The notes under the pieces were generated by a model. That model searched no databases. It was not told the DNA's origin and saw only the letters and a program-made list of their open reading frames with translations. The position numbers and the translations under genes are program-made. Below are positions 54,363-63,182 of a DNA stretch of 64,000 nt, one piece after another (the first letter of the stretch is position 1; each line of letters opens with the position of its first letter). Source of the stretch: Cognatundibacterium squillarum (GTDB taxonomy: Bacteria; Pseudomonadota; Gammaproteobacteria; Burkholderiales; Burkholderiaceae_D); assembly GCF_014652435.1 (NCBI RefSeq), contig NZ_BMYU01000004.1, positions 310,001-374,000 on the forward strand. Direction: 5' to 3'.

Positions 54363-55085
54363 TCAGTGACTGCCACCCAGATAAGCTGCCTTCACTGCAG
54401 GATCATTTTTCAGTTGTGCTGCTGGTCCATGAACTGAAATCCGCCCGTTTTCGAGAACATAGCCATAATCTGCAACAGCGAGTGCCGCAGCAGCAAACTG
54501 TTCAACCAGCAGCATCGTTCGCCCTTCATCTTTCAGTCTCTGCAGTATTCTGAATACTTCGTCCACCAGAATCGGTGCCAATCCCATGGAAGGTTCATCT
54601 AATAGAATTACCTCAGGATTCAGCATGACGGCTCTTGCCATTGCAAGCATTTGCTGCTCTCCGCCAGACAAAGTACCTGCGAGCTGATTTCTGCGCTCTC
54701 TGAGACGCGGAAATAATTCCATAGCACGCTGCAGATCTGCCTCAATATCGCCTTTGGGACGTCCGCCTGTGAAACGGGGGAATGCACCGAGCAGCATGTT
54801 ATCCATCACTGACATTGTTGAAAAAACCCTGCGACCTTCAGGTGAGTGTGCCAGACCGGCTCTGGCAATTTTATGCGAGTCCAGACCCGTGATATTTTTT
54901 CCATCCAAAGAAATAATGCCACTTTTCGGCTTCAGCATCCCGGAAATTGAACGCATAGTCGTAGTTTTGCCAGCGCCATTGGAGCCGATCAGCGTCACCA
55001 GTTTTCCAGCAGGTACTTCCAGAGAAATTCCGTGCAGCACTTCAACTTTCCCATATGCTGCATGCAGGTTTTCAATTTTCAGCAT
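54363..55085 (-). CDS. livF: Branched-chain amino acid ABC transporter ATPase LivF
   Basis: A 240-residue ATPase of the HAAT family: IENLHAAYGKVEVLHGISLEV start, Walker A GSNGAGKTT near 34, signature LSGGEQQMLAMARA near 137, Walker B VILLDEPSMGLAP. It is the second ATPase of the transporter, the first being fused to the permease in the gene upstream. Its start overlaps that gene by seven bases. GGGGGA serves as ribosome site. Confidence 0.94.
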   Translation of the reverse strand: MLKIENLHAAYGKVEVLHGISLEVPAGKLVTLIGSNGAGKTTTMRSISGMLKPKSGIISLDGKNITGLDSHKIARAGLAHSPEGRRVFSTMSVMDNMLLGAFPRFTGGRPKGDIEADLQRAMELFPRLRERRNQLAGTLSGGEQQMLAMARAVMLNPEVILLDEPSMGLAPILVDEVFRILQRLKDEGRTMLLVEQFAAAALAVADYGYVLENGRISVHGPAAQLKNDPAVKAAYLGGSH

Positions 55086-57037
55086 TTTCCCCCCACTGCT
55101 GTTTTTTCATCAGCCGAGTCTTTCTGACTACCACCCAGATATGCCTCAATAACCCTGGCATCCTGCTGAATTTCAGCCGGCGATCCTTCAGCAATTTTCT
55201 GTCCGAAGTCCAGCACAGTCACAATATCGCACACTGACATCACAACATCCATATGATGTTCAATCAAAATAATTGTGACACCACTTTCCTTAATTTTCTT
55301 AATTATCTGAGTTAACTCTTTTATATCCGGAGCTGTTAATCCTGCTGCAGGCTCATCCAACAGTAACAATCCGGGATTGAGTGCAAGCGCACGCCCGATT
55401 TCCAGCAATCGCTGCTTTCCATACGGAAGGTTTCTGGCCTCCTCATCTGCAAGATCATCCAGCCCGACAAATCTGAGTATGCTTGCAGCACGCTGCCGTG
55501 CAGCAACTTCGTACAGTCGGTCACTGCGACTCGCCACTAAAATATCCCATAACGAACTGCCAAACGTATGGTGCAACCCGACAAGAATATTCTCAGTTGC
55601 AGTCATTTCACCAAACAACTGCACATTTTGAAAAGTCCGCGCGATACCGCTTAATGCAATCGCAGACGGCGTTTTTCCGGATATCAATGCACCGCCATAC
55701 GTCACTTTCCCGTCCGTTGGCAAATAAATACCGGTCAGAACATTCATCATTGTGCTTTTTCCGGAACCATTCGGACCGATCAATCCATGTACAGTACCTT
55801 TTTCGATAAGGAGATCAACTCTGTTAAGTGCCTTCAAACCACCAAACTGCATAACAATCTGATCTGCATTCAGAATGTTGCGACCTGTCTGATTTCCGTG
55901 AAATTGCACTGCGCTGTGACTTTCCATCGCTCCGGTATGAGATGTCACATGCCTTGCCCGGGAACCTGTGATATTCATAGAAAAGCCAACAATACCATCT
56001 TGCAAGTAATAAACTACAAAAAGCGTCATCAACCCGAAAATGGTCAGTCGCCAGTCAGTAATGCTCTCGAGTCTGTATGCGAATAAAGCCATACCAATTA
56101 ATGCGATAACCGGCACCAGCATGCCTCGTAGTGCAGCACGGGTGTGGAAAAATGCCACGATCGAAAAAATGACGCCCAAACATGCTGCGCCCGACGCAAT
56201 CTTTCTGAATAACTCGATGTCAGCCAGCAAAGACGGAAGCATTACGACGATAAGTGCACCGAGCAGAGATCCTGTACGCGACTTTCGTCCCCCCATAATC
56301 ACTGCCAGTAAAAACAAGATCGTCAGCTCGAAGTTATAGGTGTTAGGTGAGATATATTCTTCAGAATAGGCATACAGACTTCCGGCAAGCCCCGCGAGCG
56401 CAGCGCTGATGACAAACGCCAGAACTTTATAGCGGTATACGGAAACTCCCATACAATCTGATGCGATCGGACTATCACGCAATGCCTGAAATGCACGTCC
56501 AAGATAAGACTTCAATATCCTGTGCACGCACAGCATCGCCAGCAGCATCATCAAAGCGACAAAATAGTAATGTCCGGTCTCTGTCAGTTTGGCTCCGAGA
56601 AACACAGGCTTTGCCACCTTGATACCCATTGGGCCTTCGGTGAGAAAGCTCATTTCGTTAATCAGAATCTGAATAATTGTTCCGAACGCGAGCGTTACCA
56701 TCGCCAGATATGGCCCGGTTACCCGTAATGCAGGTAATGCCAACAAAGCACCGAAGCCCGCCGTCAGTAAGATGCTGGCTGGTATCGTGAGATAAAAAGG
56801 CAGGCCGAATTTGAGTAAAAGAACACCTGTAGTATAAGAACCAATACCAAACAAACCAGCATGCCCTAAAGAAACCTGACCTGTGTAACCAACGACTATA
56901 TCAAGACCAAACAATAGAATTGCGTAAATCAGTATAGTCTCGACCAGATGCAGATAGTACGGGTTGTGTATAAAGACAGGTACAAGCAAAATTCCCAATA
57001 CACCGATCCATGGCGCAATATGCAGTATTTTTTTCAT
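55079..57037 (-). CDS. livM/livG: Fused branched-chain amino acid permease LivM and ATPase LivG
   Basis: A 652-residue fusion. Residues ~1-330 are a LivM permease with about ten helices (VVGYTGQVSLGHAGLFGIGSY, ALRDSPIASDCMGVSVYRYK). After a ~55-residue linker comes a LivG ATPase (about 385-640): ADQIVMQFGGLKALNRVDL, Walker A GPNGSGKST, LPYGKQRLLEIGRAL, LLLDEPAAGLTAPDIKEL, and the LivG-specific end VIEAYLGGS. ATG at 57037 follows GAGGAATAAT and is preferred to ATG 57049, which overlaps livH by four bases without a ribosome site. The reading frame across the joint is open. Confidence 0.92.
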   Translation of the reverse strand: MKKILHIAPWIGVLGILLVPVFIHNPYYLHLVETILIYAILLFGLDIVVGYTGQVSLGHAGLFGIGSYTTGVLLLKFGLPFYLTIPASILLTAGFGALLALPALRVTGPYLAMVTLAFGTIIQILINEMSFLTEGPMGIKVAKPVFLGAKLTETGHYYFVALMMLLAMLCVHRILKSYLGRAFQALRDSPIASDCMGVSVYRYKVLAFVISAALAGLAGSLYAYSEEYISPNTYNFELTILFLLAVIMGGRKSRTGSLLGALIVVMLPSLLADIELFRKIASGAACLGVIFSIVAFFHTRAALRGMLVPVIALIGMALFAYRLESITDWRLTIFGLMTLFVVYYLQDGIVGFSMNITGSRARHVTSHTGAMESHSAVQFHGNQTGRNILNADQIVMQFGGLKALNRVDLLIEKGTVHGLIGPNGSGKSTMMNVLTGIYLPTDGKVTYGGALISGKTPSAIALSGIARTFQNVQLFGEMTATENILVGLHHTFGSSLWDILVASRSDRLYEVAARQRAASILRFVGLDDLADEEARNLPYGKQRLLEIGRALALNPGLLLLDEPAAGLTAPDIKELTQIIKKIKESGVTIILIEHHMDVVMSVCDIVTVLDFGQKIAEGSPAEIQQDARVIEAYLGGSQKDSADEKTAVGGKC

Positions 57038-57045
57038 ATTATTCC

Positions 57046-57936
57046 TCATACTTTTTTAATGGCTGTCTTTCCAAACAACCCGGCCGGTTTTACTGCCAAC
57101 ACGAGCAATAAAAGTATGAGTCCCGGCACTTCCTTGTAGCCTGTTGAAATGTAAAAGCCAGTCAGCGTCTCGGTTACACCCAGTATCAACCCACCAACCA
57201 CAGCCCCCACCCCGGAAGTCAGTCCTCCGATAATTGCAACAGCAAAAGCCTTTAAGCCAAGGGCAGATCCCATGGTTGCACCTGTTAATGTCAAAGGTGC
57301 TACCAGAACTCCCGCAAATGCTGCCGTGGCTGAAGAGAGCGCATAAGAAAAGGTAATGACCTGATTTGTATTAATCCCCATAAGACCTGCGGCATCTCTG
57401 TCGTTCGATGTCGCAACAACCGCTTTGCCATAAATCGATTTTCGATTAAAAATTTCTACGGCAACCATCATTCCAATCGCGCCAAGCACAACCACTATTT
57501 GCATTGGCTGAATATTTGCACCCAAGACCTGAAAAGGCGCTGCACTTAATGGCGAAGGAAAAGTCAGGTCATCTTTTCCCCAGATATTTTCAGCAACATT
57601 CTTGAAAATAATTGCCAGCGCAATCGTCGACATAATCCAGCCAAATTCAGACTTTATTTTTATTGCAGGTCGAACGCCTATCCACTCCACAAATGCACCC
57701 TGCAATGCTCCGAATATCAACACTAACGGAATCATCAGCCAGTAATTCAGATACGGTCCGCCATGTACGTTGCCTACCATACTCAGGCCAGCAAGCGCGC
57801 CAAGCATTAATGCCTCACCCTGACCAAAGTTCAGCGTTCCGGACGTTGCAAATGTCAGTTGGTAGCCAAACGCGATAACGGCATAAATCATCCCCAGCGC
57901 AATTCCGCTGAATACCAGCTGCAGAAAAATATCCAT
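57046..57936 (-). CDS. livH: Branched-chain amino acid ABC permease LivH
   Basis: The second permease of the HAAT transporter, 296 residues and about eight helices. I chose ATG at 57936 (MDIFLQLVFSGIALGMIYAVIAFGYQ), the usual LivH start; the longer ORF runs into a terminator. Motifs: GTLNFGQGEALMLGA, ATSNDRDAAGLMGIN and AVAIIGGLTSGVGAVVGGLILG. It abuts the fused livM/livG gene. Confidence 0.94.
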   Translation of the reverse strand: MDIFLQLVFSGIALGMIYAVIAFGYQLTFATSGTLNFGQGEALMLGALAGLSMVGNVHGGPYLNYWLMIPLVLIFGALQGAFVEWIGVRPAIKIKSEFGWIMSTIALAIIFKNVAENIWGKDDLTFPSPLSAAPFQVLGANIQPMQIVVVLGAIGMMVAVEIFNRKSIYGKAVVATSNDRDAAGLMGINTNQVITFSYALSSATAAFAGVLVAPLTLTGATMGSALGLKAFAVAIIGGLTSGVGAVVGGLILGVTETLTGFYISTGYKEVPGLILLLLVLAVKPAGLFGKTAIKKV

Positions 57937-57980
57937 AATGTGCTCTCTGTAGTTGTAATAAATTCCCTGCCAGCAGAAAT

Positions 57981-58010
57981 GAAAAAACCGGCAAAAATGC
58001 CGGCTTTTCA
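57981..58010 (-). terminator. Terminator between the substrate-binding protein gene and livH
   Basis: CCGGCA pairs with TGCCGG around four bases, and the minus strand continues TTTTTTCATTTC. It is 10 bases past the binding-protein stop. It probably leaves the binding protein more abundant than the membrane complex. Confidence 0.8.
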
Positions 58011-58019
58011 AAAGGAAAT

Positions 58020-59177
58020 TTATTTGGATAAAACAATATGACCGTCTTTCGCCTCTCCCATTACAGGAATTCCCGGCTTAATTGCTTCATGGTCATCATG
58101 AGAGTATGGTTTGACATAGGTTGTGACTACACCCTCCACTTTTTCATTAAGATTTTCGAGAGCCTCCCGGACTTTTACGCCATCAGTAGTTCCAGCCTGT
58201 CGAATTGCCGCAGCAAGCAAATAGACCGAATCGTAGCCTTGTGCTGCCGAGACCGGTGATGGAATTCGCTCTACCTTATATGCTTTTTGATATGCTTCGA
58301 TGAACGCTTTGCGCTTCGGAGTATTCGGATCCTGTATAAATGTTTGCGGCATCGTCGCGCCATTTCCATTTTTCCCCGCGTTATCCAGGAAATTTGCCAT
58401 CGACAAGGTCCAGCTACCTATCATCGGCACTTTCCAGTTCAGCTTCTCCATGCCGTTGGCGATTTGCGCTAATTCCGGTCCGATTCCGTAAGTAAGAACA
58501 GCTTGCGCTCCGGCCTGTTTGGCTTTCAGTAACTGAGGAGTCATATCAACATCTTTAATATTGAATTTCTCAACCGTGACCGCCTTCATACCTTTTGCTG
58601 AGAGTGCTTTTTCAAGATCTTCTCTGCCAAGCTGCCCATAATTTGTCGAATCAGCAAGAATCGCAACTTTCGTCAGTTTTCTCTTACCAACCGCTTCTTC
58701 AACAATCATCGCAGACTGAATTGTGTCATTTGCTGAAACACGGAAAACGTAGTTTTCTTTATGCTCAGGAGACAAAAACTGCTTTGTAATTACACTTCCG
58801 GTAGCCACATTATTCATCACGGGAATTTTAGCTTCCTGATAAAAACGCTGCGATGCAAGTGCAACTCCGGTATTGATATATCCGACTGTAGCAACAACTT
58901 TTTCTTTATTGATGAGCTCTTGCGCAACCTGAACGCCACGCTCATTTTTTGCTTCGTCATCGCGTTCGACTAGCTGTATCTGACGGCCGAGTAATCCTCC
59001 CTTTGCATTAATTTCGGCAACGGCCAGCTTCACCCCATCGCGCATAGAAACCCCCATAGGTGCGGACCCGCCTGTGAGTGGGCCAGACACTCCAATACGG
59101 ATCGTATCTGCAGCGAATGCACTGGATATCAATGAAAGGGATGTAATGGCAAGAACTGCCGTGAATTTACCGGGCAT
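58020..59177 (-). CDS. livK: Branched-chain amino acid ABC transporter substrate-binding protein
   Basis: A 385-residue periplasmic protein with a signal peptide (about 1-23, ending SAFAAD) and a type I periplasmic binding fold: DTIRIGVSGPLTGGSAPMGVSMRDGVKLAVAEINAKGGLLGRQIQLVERDDE. ATG at 59177 follows AGGAG. It is the first gene of the operon. The family also binds aromatic acids and amides, so the exact ligand is not certain. Confidence 0.9.
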   Translation of the reverse strand: MPGKFTAVLAITSLSLISSAFAADTIRIGVSGPLTGGSAPMGVSMRDGVKLAVAEINAKGGLLGRQIQLVERDDEAKNERGVQVAQELINKEKVVATVGYINTGVALASQRFYQEAKIPVMNNVATGSVITKQFLSPEHKENYVFRVSANDTIQSAMIVEEAVGKRKLTKVAILADSTNYGQLGREDLEKALSAKGMKAVTVEKFNIKDVDMTPQLLKAKQAGAQAVLTYGIGPELAQIANGMEKLNWKVPMIGSWTLSMANFLDNAGKNGNGATMPQTFIQDPNTPKRKAFIEAYQKAYKVERIPSPVSAAQGYDSVYLLAAAIRQAGTTDGVKVREALENLNEKVEGVVTTYVKPYSHDDHEAIKPGIPVMGEAKDGHIVLSK

Positions 59178-59593
59178 ACGAGTCTCCTGTCGTGATTATT
59201 TTGATTGCGCATCCCAAAAACTGAACGCGCAGCTGGTGCAACAACAAATCTAAAATTACAACGAAAACGCTATAAATCTTTTATGCTGGCTACATCTGCG
59301 ATAAAGAAATAATTCCTTTTCGAAATACATTTCTTTTTGATCAAAATCGACTCTAACAACTTCTACCGACCGGCAAGGCCGAACTACTAAATATTATGAC
59401 CACAAATATTCATCTGAATATTTGCTTTGATAATTTTCCATTGTACGGAAAATCAAGCTTACGCGATTTAAAATGCTCTGTGGTTTATTTTTTAAAAAAA
59501 TGGCTTTTTTGCCAATTCATAGCATATTCAATTTAACTATTTCTAAGAACCAGAGAAAAAACCATCCTTCCGGATTTTTTGTTTCAGGCCGAA
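59178..59593. other. 416-bp AT-rich intergenic region
   Basis: Upstream of the substrate-binding gene. It is strongly AT-rich with several A and T tracts and holds a 22-bp palindrome at 59403-59424. No gene is supported. The promoter of the liv operon should lie here. Confidence 0.5.
59403..59424. other. 22-bp perfect palindrome upstream of the liv operon
   Basis: CAAATATTCA-TC-TGAATATTTG, two 10-bp arms with a 2-base centre, about 230 bases upstream of the binding-protein start. It may be an operator. Confidence 0.4.
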
Positions 59594-60283
59594 TCAATTC
59601 AACAACGAAAACACCCTGGAAATTGCTTTGCTTCCAGCTCCTAAAGGGTCTTTCCGAATGGCTTTTTCCTCTTCTGCAATCATTACGAAAAGCGCATCAA
59701 GAGCTCGCTCTGTCACATATCCCTCAACTGTCGACTCTTGAGATTTAACCACGCCGAACTTCTGTACCTGCGCCATTACATTATTGTATTTTGATGATAA
59801 ACCAGATTTATCTGTGACGCCTTTTACGACAGGTAAAAATTCTTTGCTTAACTGCGCACTCGTTTTCTGCCGAAAAAATTCTGTAACTGATGTATCTCCG
59901 CCGGTCACAATATTTTTTGCATCAGAAATCGTCATCGATTTAACAGCGTTCAACAGCAGAGGTTTTGCCTTTGGTACCGCTGTTTCAGCTGCACGGTTCA
60001 TTGCGACCACCAACTCATCTAACTGCGCAGACTTTCCTGCCATTTGCAAAACGGGACGAATCTTTTCCAGCGCCGATGGCAATGAAATTTTTACTTTTTC
60101 GTTATTCAGAAAACCACCTTCTTTTCCCAACTGTCCGACAGCTGCACCCGCACCTTTTTCTAGTGCAGCCTTCAAGCCAACACTGGCTTCCTGATTGGAC
60201 AAGTCGCTCAAACCTGCTTCACAGTCAGAATAAGAAAAAAATGCAGACAACGCCATCAATATGACAAATAAGTACTTTTTCAT
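59594..60283 (-). CDS. DUF4197-domain exported protein
   Basis: A 229-residue protein with a signal peptide (about 1-23, ending DCEAG) and a DUF4197 body: LSNQEASVGLKAALEKGAGAAVGQLGKEGGFLNNEKVKISLP ... GGDTSVTEFFRQKTSAQL ... YVTERALDALFVMIAEEEKAIRKDPLGAGSKAISRVF. These are conserved periplasmic proteins of unknown function. It lies 14 bases downstream of dgt and is probably in the same operon as aroK-aroB and dgt. Confidence 0.88.
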   Translation of the reverse strand: MKKYLFVILMALSAFFSYSDCEAGLSDLSNQEASVGLKAALEKGAGAAVGQLGKEGGFLNNEKVKISLPSALEKIRPVLQMAGKSAQLDELVVAMNRAAETAVPKAKPLLLNAVKSMTISDAKNIVTGGDTSVTEFFRQKTSAQLSKEFLPVVKGVTDKSGLSSKYNNVMAQVQKFGVVKSQESTVEGYVTERALDALFVMIAEEEKAIRKDPLGAGSKAISRVFSLLN

Positions 60284-60297
60284 ATAACTAGTGATTT

Positions 60298-61443
60298 TTA
60301 AATGAGTGGTTCATGAATTGAGAAAATCCGTCGGTGCTCGCGCATGGCGAACCGATCTGTCATGCCAGCTATATAATCGGCAATTCGCCGGGCCTGCTTA
60401 GCGACGTTATCTGCGCCTGAACGACCCAATTGATAATCAGCAGGCAACAAACTATGGTCTTGCATGAATGCGTCAAACAACTCTTCAATAACTAATCTTG
60501 CTTTTCGCATCATCCGGTTCACCTGATAATGGCGGTAAAGATTCTTAAACAAAAATTGTTTGAGTTCTGTTGCTTCTGAAGATACCTGATCAGAAAAAGA
60601 TACCAGAGAAGGCAGCTCCCTGATTTCATCAACATGGTGTGGATTAAATTGCTGGATCTGGTCTGTAGTGGTTTGAATCAGGTCGGTAATCAGCGTATGG
60701 ATGATACGTCGAATAGTTTCAGAGACAATTCTTTTGCCGTACACGCCTGGATACAAATGCTCGACAATCCTTCGGTGACGCTCATACAGTGGCACTTCAC
60801 ACAGTTGGCTGTCTGTGATTAATCCGGAACGAATACCGTCATCAATATCGTGATTATTGTAGGCGATTTCGTCAGCTAAATTTGTCAGTTGCGCCTCAAG
60901 ACTGGGGCGCTTTTTTTGCAAGAATCTTTTTCCGACATCACCCAGCTTTTCCGCATTCGCCTGTGAACAATGCTTCAGAATACCTTCTCTCGTTTCAAAG
61001 CATAAGTTTAATCCGTTAAAACTGGCATAGCGTTCTTCCAGCTCATCAACGATACGCAAACTCTGTAAATTATGTTCGAAACCACCATACTCCTGCATGC
61101 ACCTGTTCAAAGCGTCCTGTCCTGCATGTCCGAATGGCGTATGCCCCAGATCATGGGCTAAAGCAATCGCCTCAACGAGGTCTTCATTTAACCGGAGGTT
61201 TCTCGCTATGGAACGTCCAATCTGTGCGACCTCGATGCTATGAGTGAGCCGGGTGCGAAATAAATCACCTTCATGATTTACAAAAACCTGGGTTTTATAC
61301 TCAAGCCTCCGAAAAGCAGAACAGTGAATGATTCGATCCCTGTCACGCTGAAACTCCGTCCTGCCGGCAGATACTGGTTCTGCTTTACTGCGTCCCCGTG
61401 AATCATCTGGATGAACAGCATAAGGTGCCAGTAAAAATGACAT
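60298..61443 (-). CDS. dgt: Deoxyguanosinetriphosphate triphosphohydrolase-like protein
   Basis: An HD-domain nucleotidase that removes triphosphate from dNTPs. The 381-residue protein has [48 protein letters not shown] (HD His), [17 protein letters not shown] (HD pair), and [20 protein letters not shown] lies upstream of the ATG. It is 40 bases downstream of aroK-aroB, an order common in proteobacteria (aroB-dgt). Confidence 0.94.
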   Translation of the reverse strand: MSFLLAPYAVHPDDSRGRSKAEPVSAGRTEFQRDRDRIIHCSAFRRLEYKTQVFVNHEGDLFRTRLTHSIEVAQIGRSIARNLRLNEDLVEAIALAHDLGHTPFGHAGQDALNRCMQEYGGFEHNLQSLRIVDELEERYASFNGLNLCFETREGILKHCSQANAEKLGDVGKRFLQKKRPSLEAQLTNLADEIAYNNHDIDDGIRSGLITDSQLCEVPLYERHRRIVEHLYPGVYGKRIVSETIRRIIHTLITDLIQTTTDQIQQFNPHHVDEIRELPSLVSFSDQVSSEATELKQFLFKNLYRHYQVNRMMRKARLVIEELFDAFMQDHSLLPADYQLGRSGADNVAKQARRIADYIAGMTDRFAMREHRRIFSIHEPLI

Positions 61444-61483
61444 TCACTCACCCCTCTCAATATTTGCCTCTCAGCAAATTTTG

Positions 61484-63124
61484 TCAGTGTAATATTTCCC
61501 TAAGGATATTTGCAGGAATTTCGGTTATTTCAGCCTTACCCAGGGGTTTGATCAAAATAAAACGAATCTTGCCACCTTCGTTTTTCTTATCAACTTCCAT
61601 CAATTCAAGCCAGCGCTGCTCCCCCAATTGCGGAGGGATAACAGGTAATCCGGCATTACTAATCAGCTGAATTAGCCTGGTTCGCTGCATAAAGTCGATA
61701 AATCCAAGCTTATATGATGCCTCGGCTGCTAACGACATTCCGCAGCCAACAGCTTCTCCATGCAACCACGCACCAAAACCAAGCCCCGCTTCAATAGCAT
61801 GGCCGAATGTATGCCCAAAATTCAGAATCGCCCTTAACCCGCCTTCACGCTCATCCTGCCTGACGATATCTGCTTTGATTTCGCATGATTTGACTATCAC
61901 ATAAGCAAGTGCTTCCGGTTCCCTTTGACGCACTGCATTCATATTCGACTCAAGCCACTCAAAAAATGCAAGGTCAGTGATTGCCCCATGCTTTATTACT
62001 TCTGCAATACCTGCTGATAGCTCATTGTCTGGCAAAGAATTTAACGTTGCAGTATCAGCAATAACGGCCTGTGGCTGATAGAAAGCGCCAATCATATTTT
62101 TGCCAGCAGGATGATTTATTCCCGTCTTTCCTCCAACTGATGAATCTACCTGAGAGAGTAAGGTTGTGGGCACCTGAACAAACGGAACTCCGCGCATATA
62201 GGTCGCTGCAGCAAAGCCCGTCATATCCCCGATTACGCCCCCGCCTAATGCAACGAGCATCGATTTGCGGTCACATTTTTCACTTAAAAGGTGGTCGTAA
62301 ATTTGCGTCAGTGATTCCCAAGTCTTAAATTCTTCGCCGTCACGAAGAATAACTGCACTGACTTCTTTTCCAAGAGAAAGTAATTTTTCCCTTAGCCGGC
62401 TCAGATACAAAGGTGCCACGACATCATTAGTGACAATAACTACTCTCTTTGCCTGAATACTATCTTGCAAAATTTTTTCGTCAGTCAGAATATCCTGCCC
62501 AATAAAAATCGGATATGAGCGCTCCCCCAGTTCAACTTTTAAAGTCTGAACACTTTGACCGGTAGCATTGATGTGTACAGTTTTCATATTTTCCGAGGAC
62601 GAAAGAGTACGATCTGAACAGGGCAATTTTTCTACAATTTGCTGCACCAGATGATTAATATGCGGACGACCAGTTTCAATAATCACATGGGCTGTCTGTT
62701 GATACAGCGAATGCCTCTGTTGCTCCAGCTCTTCCAATTTTTTTCTCGGATCTGCTGTTCTGAGTAATGGCCGGTTTTTATCGTGACGAGTTCTCTGCAA
62801 AATACTGTTTACACTGGCACGCAAGTAAATAACCGTACCACGTTCGTGTAAAAATTGTCGGCTTTCTGCATTCAGAATTGCCCCCCCGCCTGTTGCCAGG
62901 ACGATATCATCCATTGAAGTCAGTTCTTTGATGACCTCAGCCTCGCGAGCACGAAAACTCGCCTCGCCTTCAATTTCAAAAATTACGGGGATAGAAACGC
63001 CTGTACGGGATTCGATTTCATGGTCGGAATCGATAAACCGCTTATTGAGTTTTCGGGCTAATGCCCGGCCAACTGTCGTTTTGCCGGAGCCCATTAGCCC
63101 TACTAGAAAGATATTACCTGCCAT
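61484..63124 (-). CDS. aroK-aroB: Fused shikimate kinase and 3-dehydroquinate synthase
   Basis: One open frame of 546 residues carrying two shikimate-pathway enzymes that are usually separate. Residues 1-~172 are shikimate kinase ([17 protein letters not shown] Walker [24 protein letters not shown]). A ~8-residue Ser-rich linker leads to residue 180, where MKTVHINAT begins a complete AroB of about 367 residues ([59 protein letters not shown]). ATG at 63124 follows AGGAAG. The frame across the joint was checked and is open. Internal re-initiation at Met180 would still allow separate AroB. Confidence 0.93.
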   Translation of the reverse strand: MAGNIFLVGLMGSGKTTVGRALARKLNKRFIDSDHEIESRTGVSIPVIFEIEGEASFRAREAEVIKELTSMDDIVLATGGGAILNAESRQFLHERGTVIYLRASVNSILQRTRHDKNRPLLRTADPRKKLEELEQQRHSLYQQTAHVIIETGRPHINHLVQQIVEKLPCSDRTLSSSENMKTVHINATGQSVQTLKVELGERSYPIFIGQDILTDEKILQDSIQAKRVVIVTNDVVAPLYLSRLREKLLSLGKEVSAVILRDGEEFKTWESLTQIYDHLLSEKCDRKSMLVALGGGVIGDMTGFAAATYMRGVPFVQVPTTLLSQVDSSVGGKTGINHPAGKNMIGAFYQPQAVIADTATLNSLPDNELSAGIAEVIKHGAITDLAFFEWLESNMNAVRQREPEALAYVIVKSCEIKADIVRQDEREGGLRAILNFGHTFGHAIEAGLGFGAWLHGEAVGCGMSLAAEASYKLGFIDFMQRTRLIQLISNAGLPVIPPQLGEQRWLELMEVDKKNEGGKIRFILIKPLGKAEITEIPANILREILH

Positions 63125-63182
63125 GTTCGCTTCCTGAGCCTGATTCACGCTCAGGAAGCTGGCCAAGCATTATGACGCAGTA

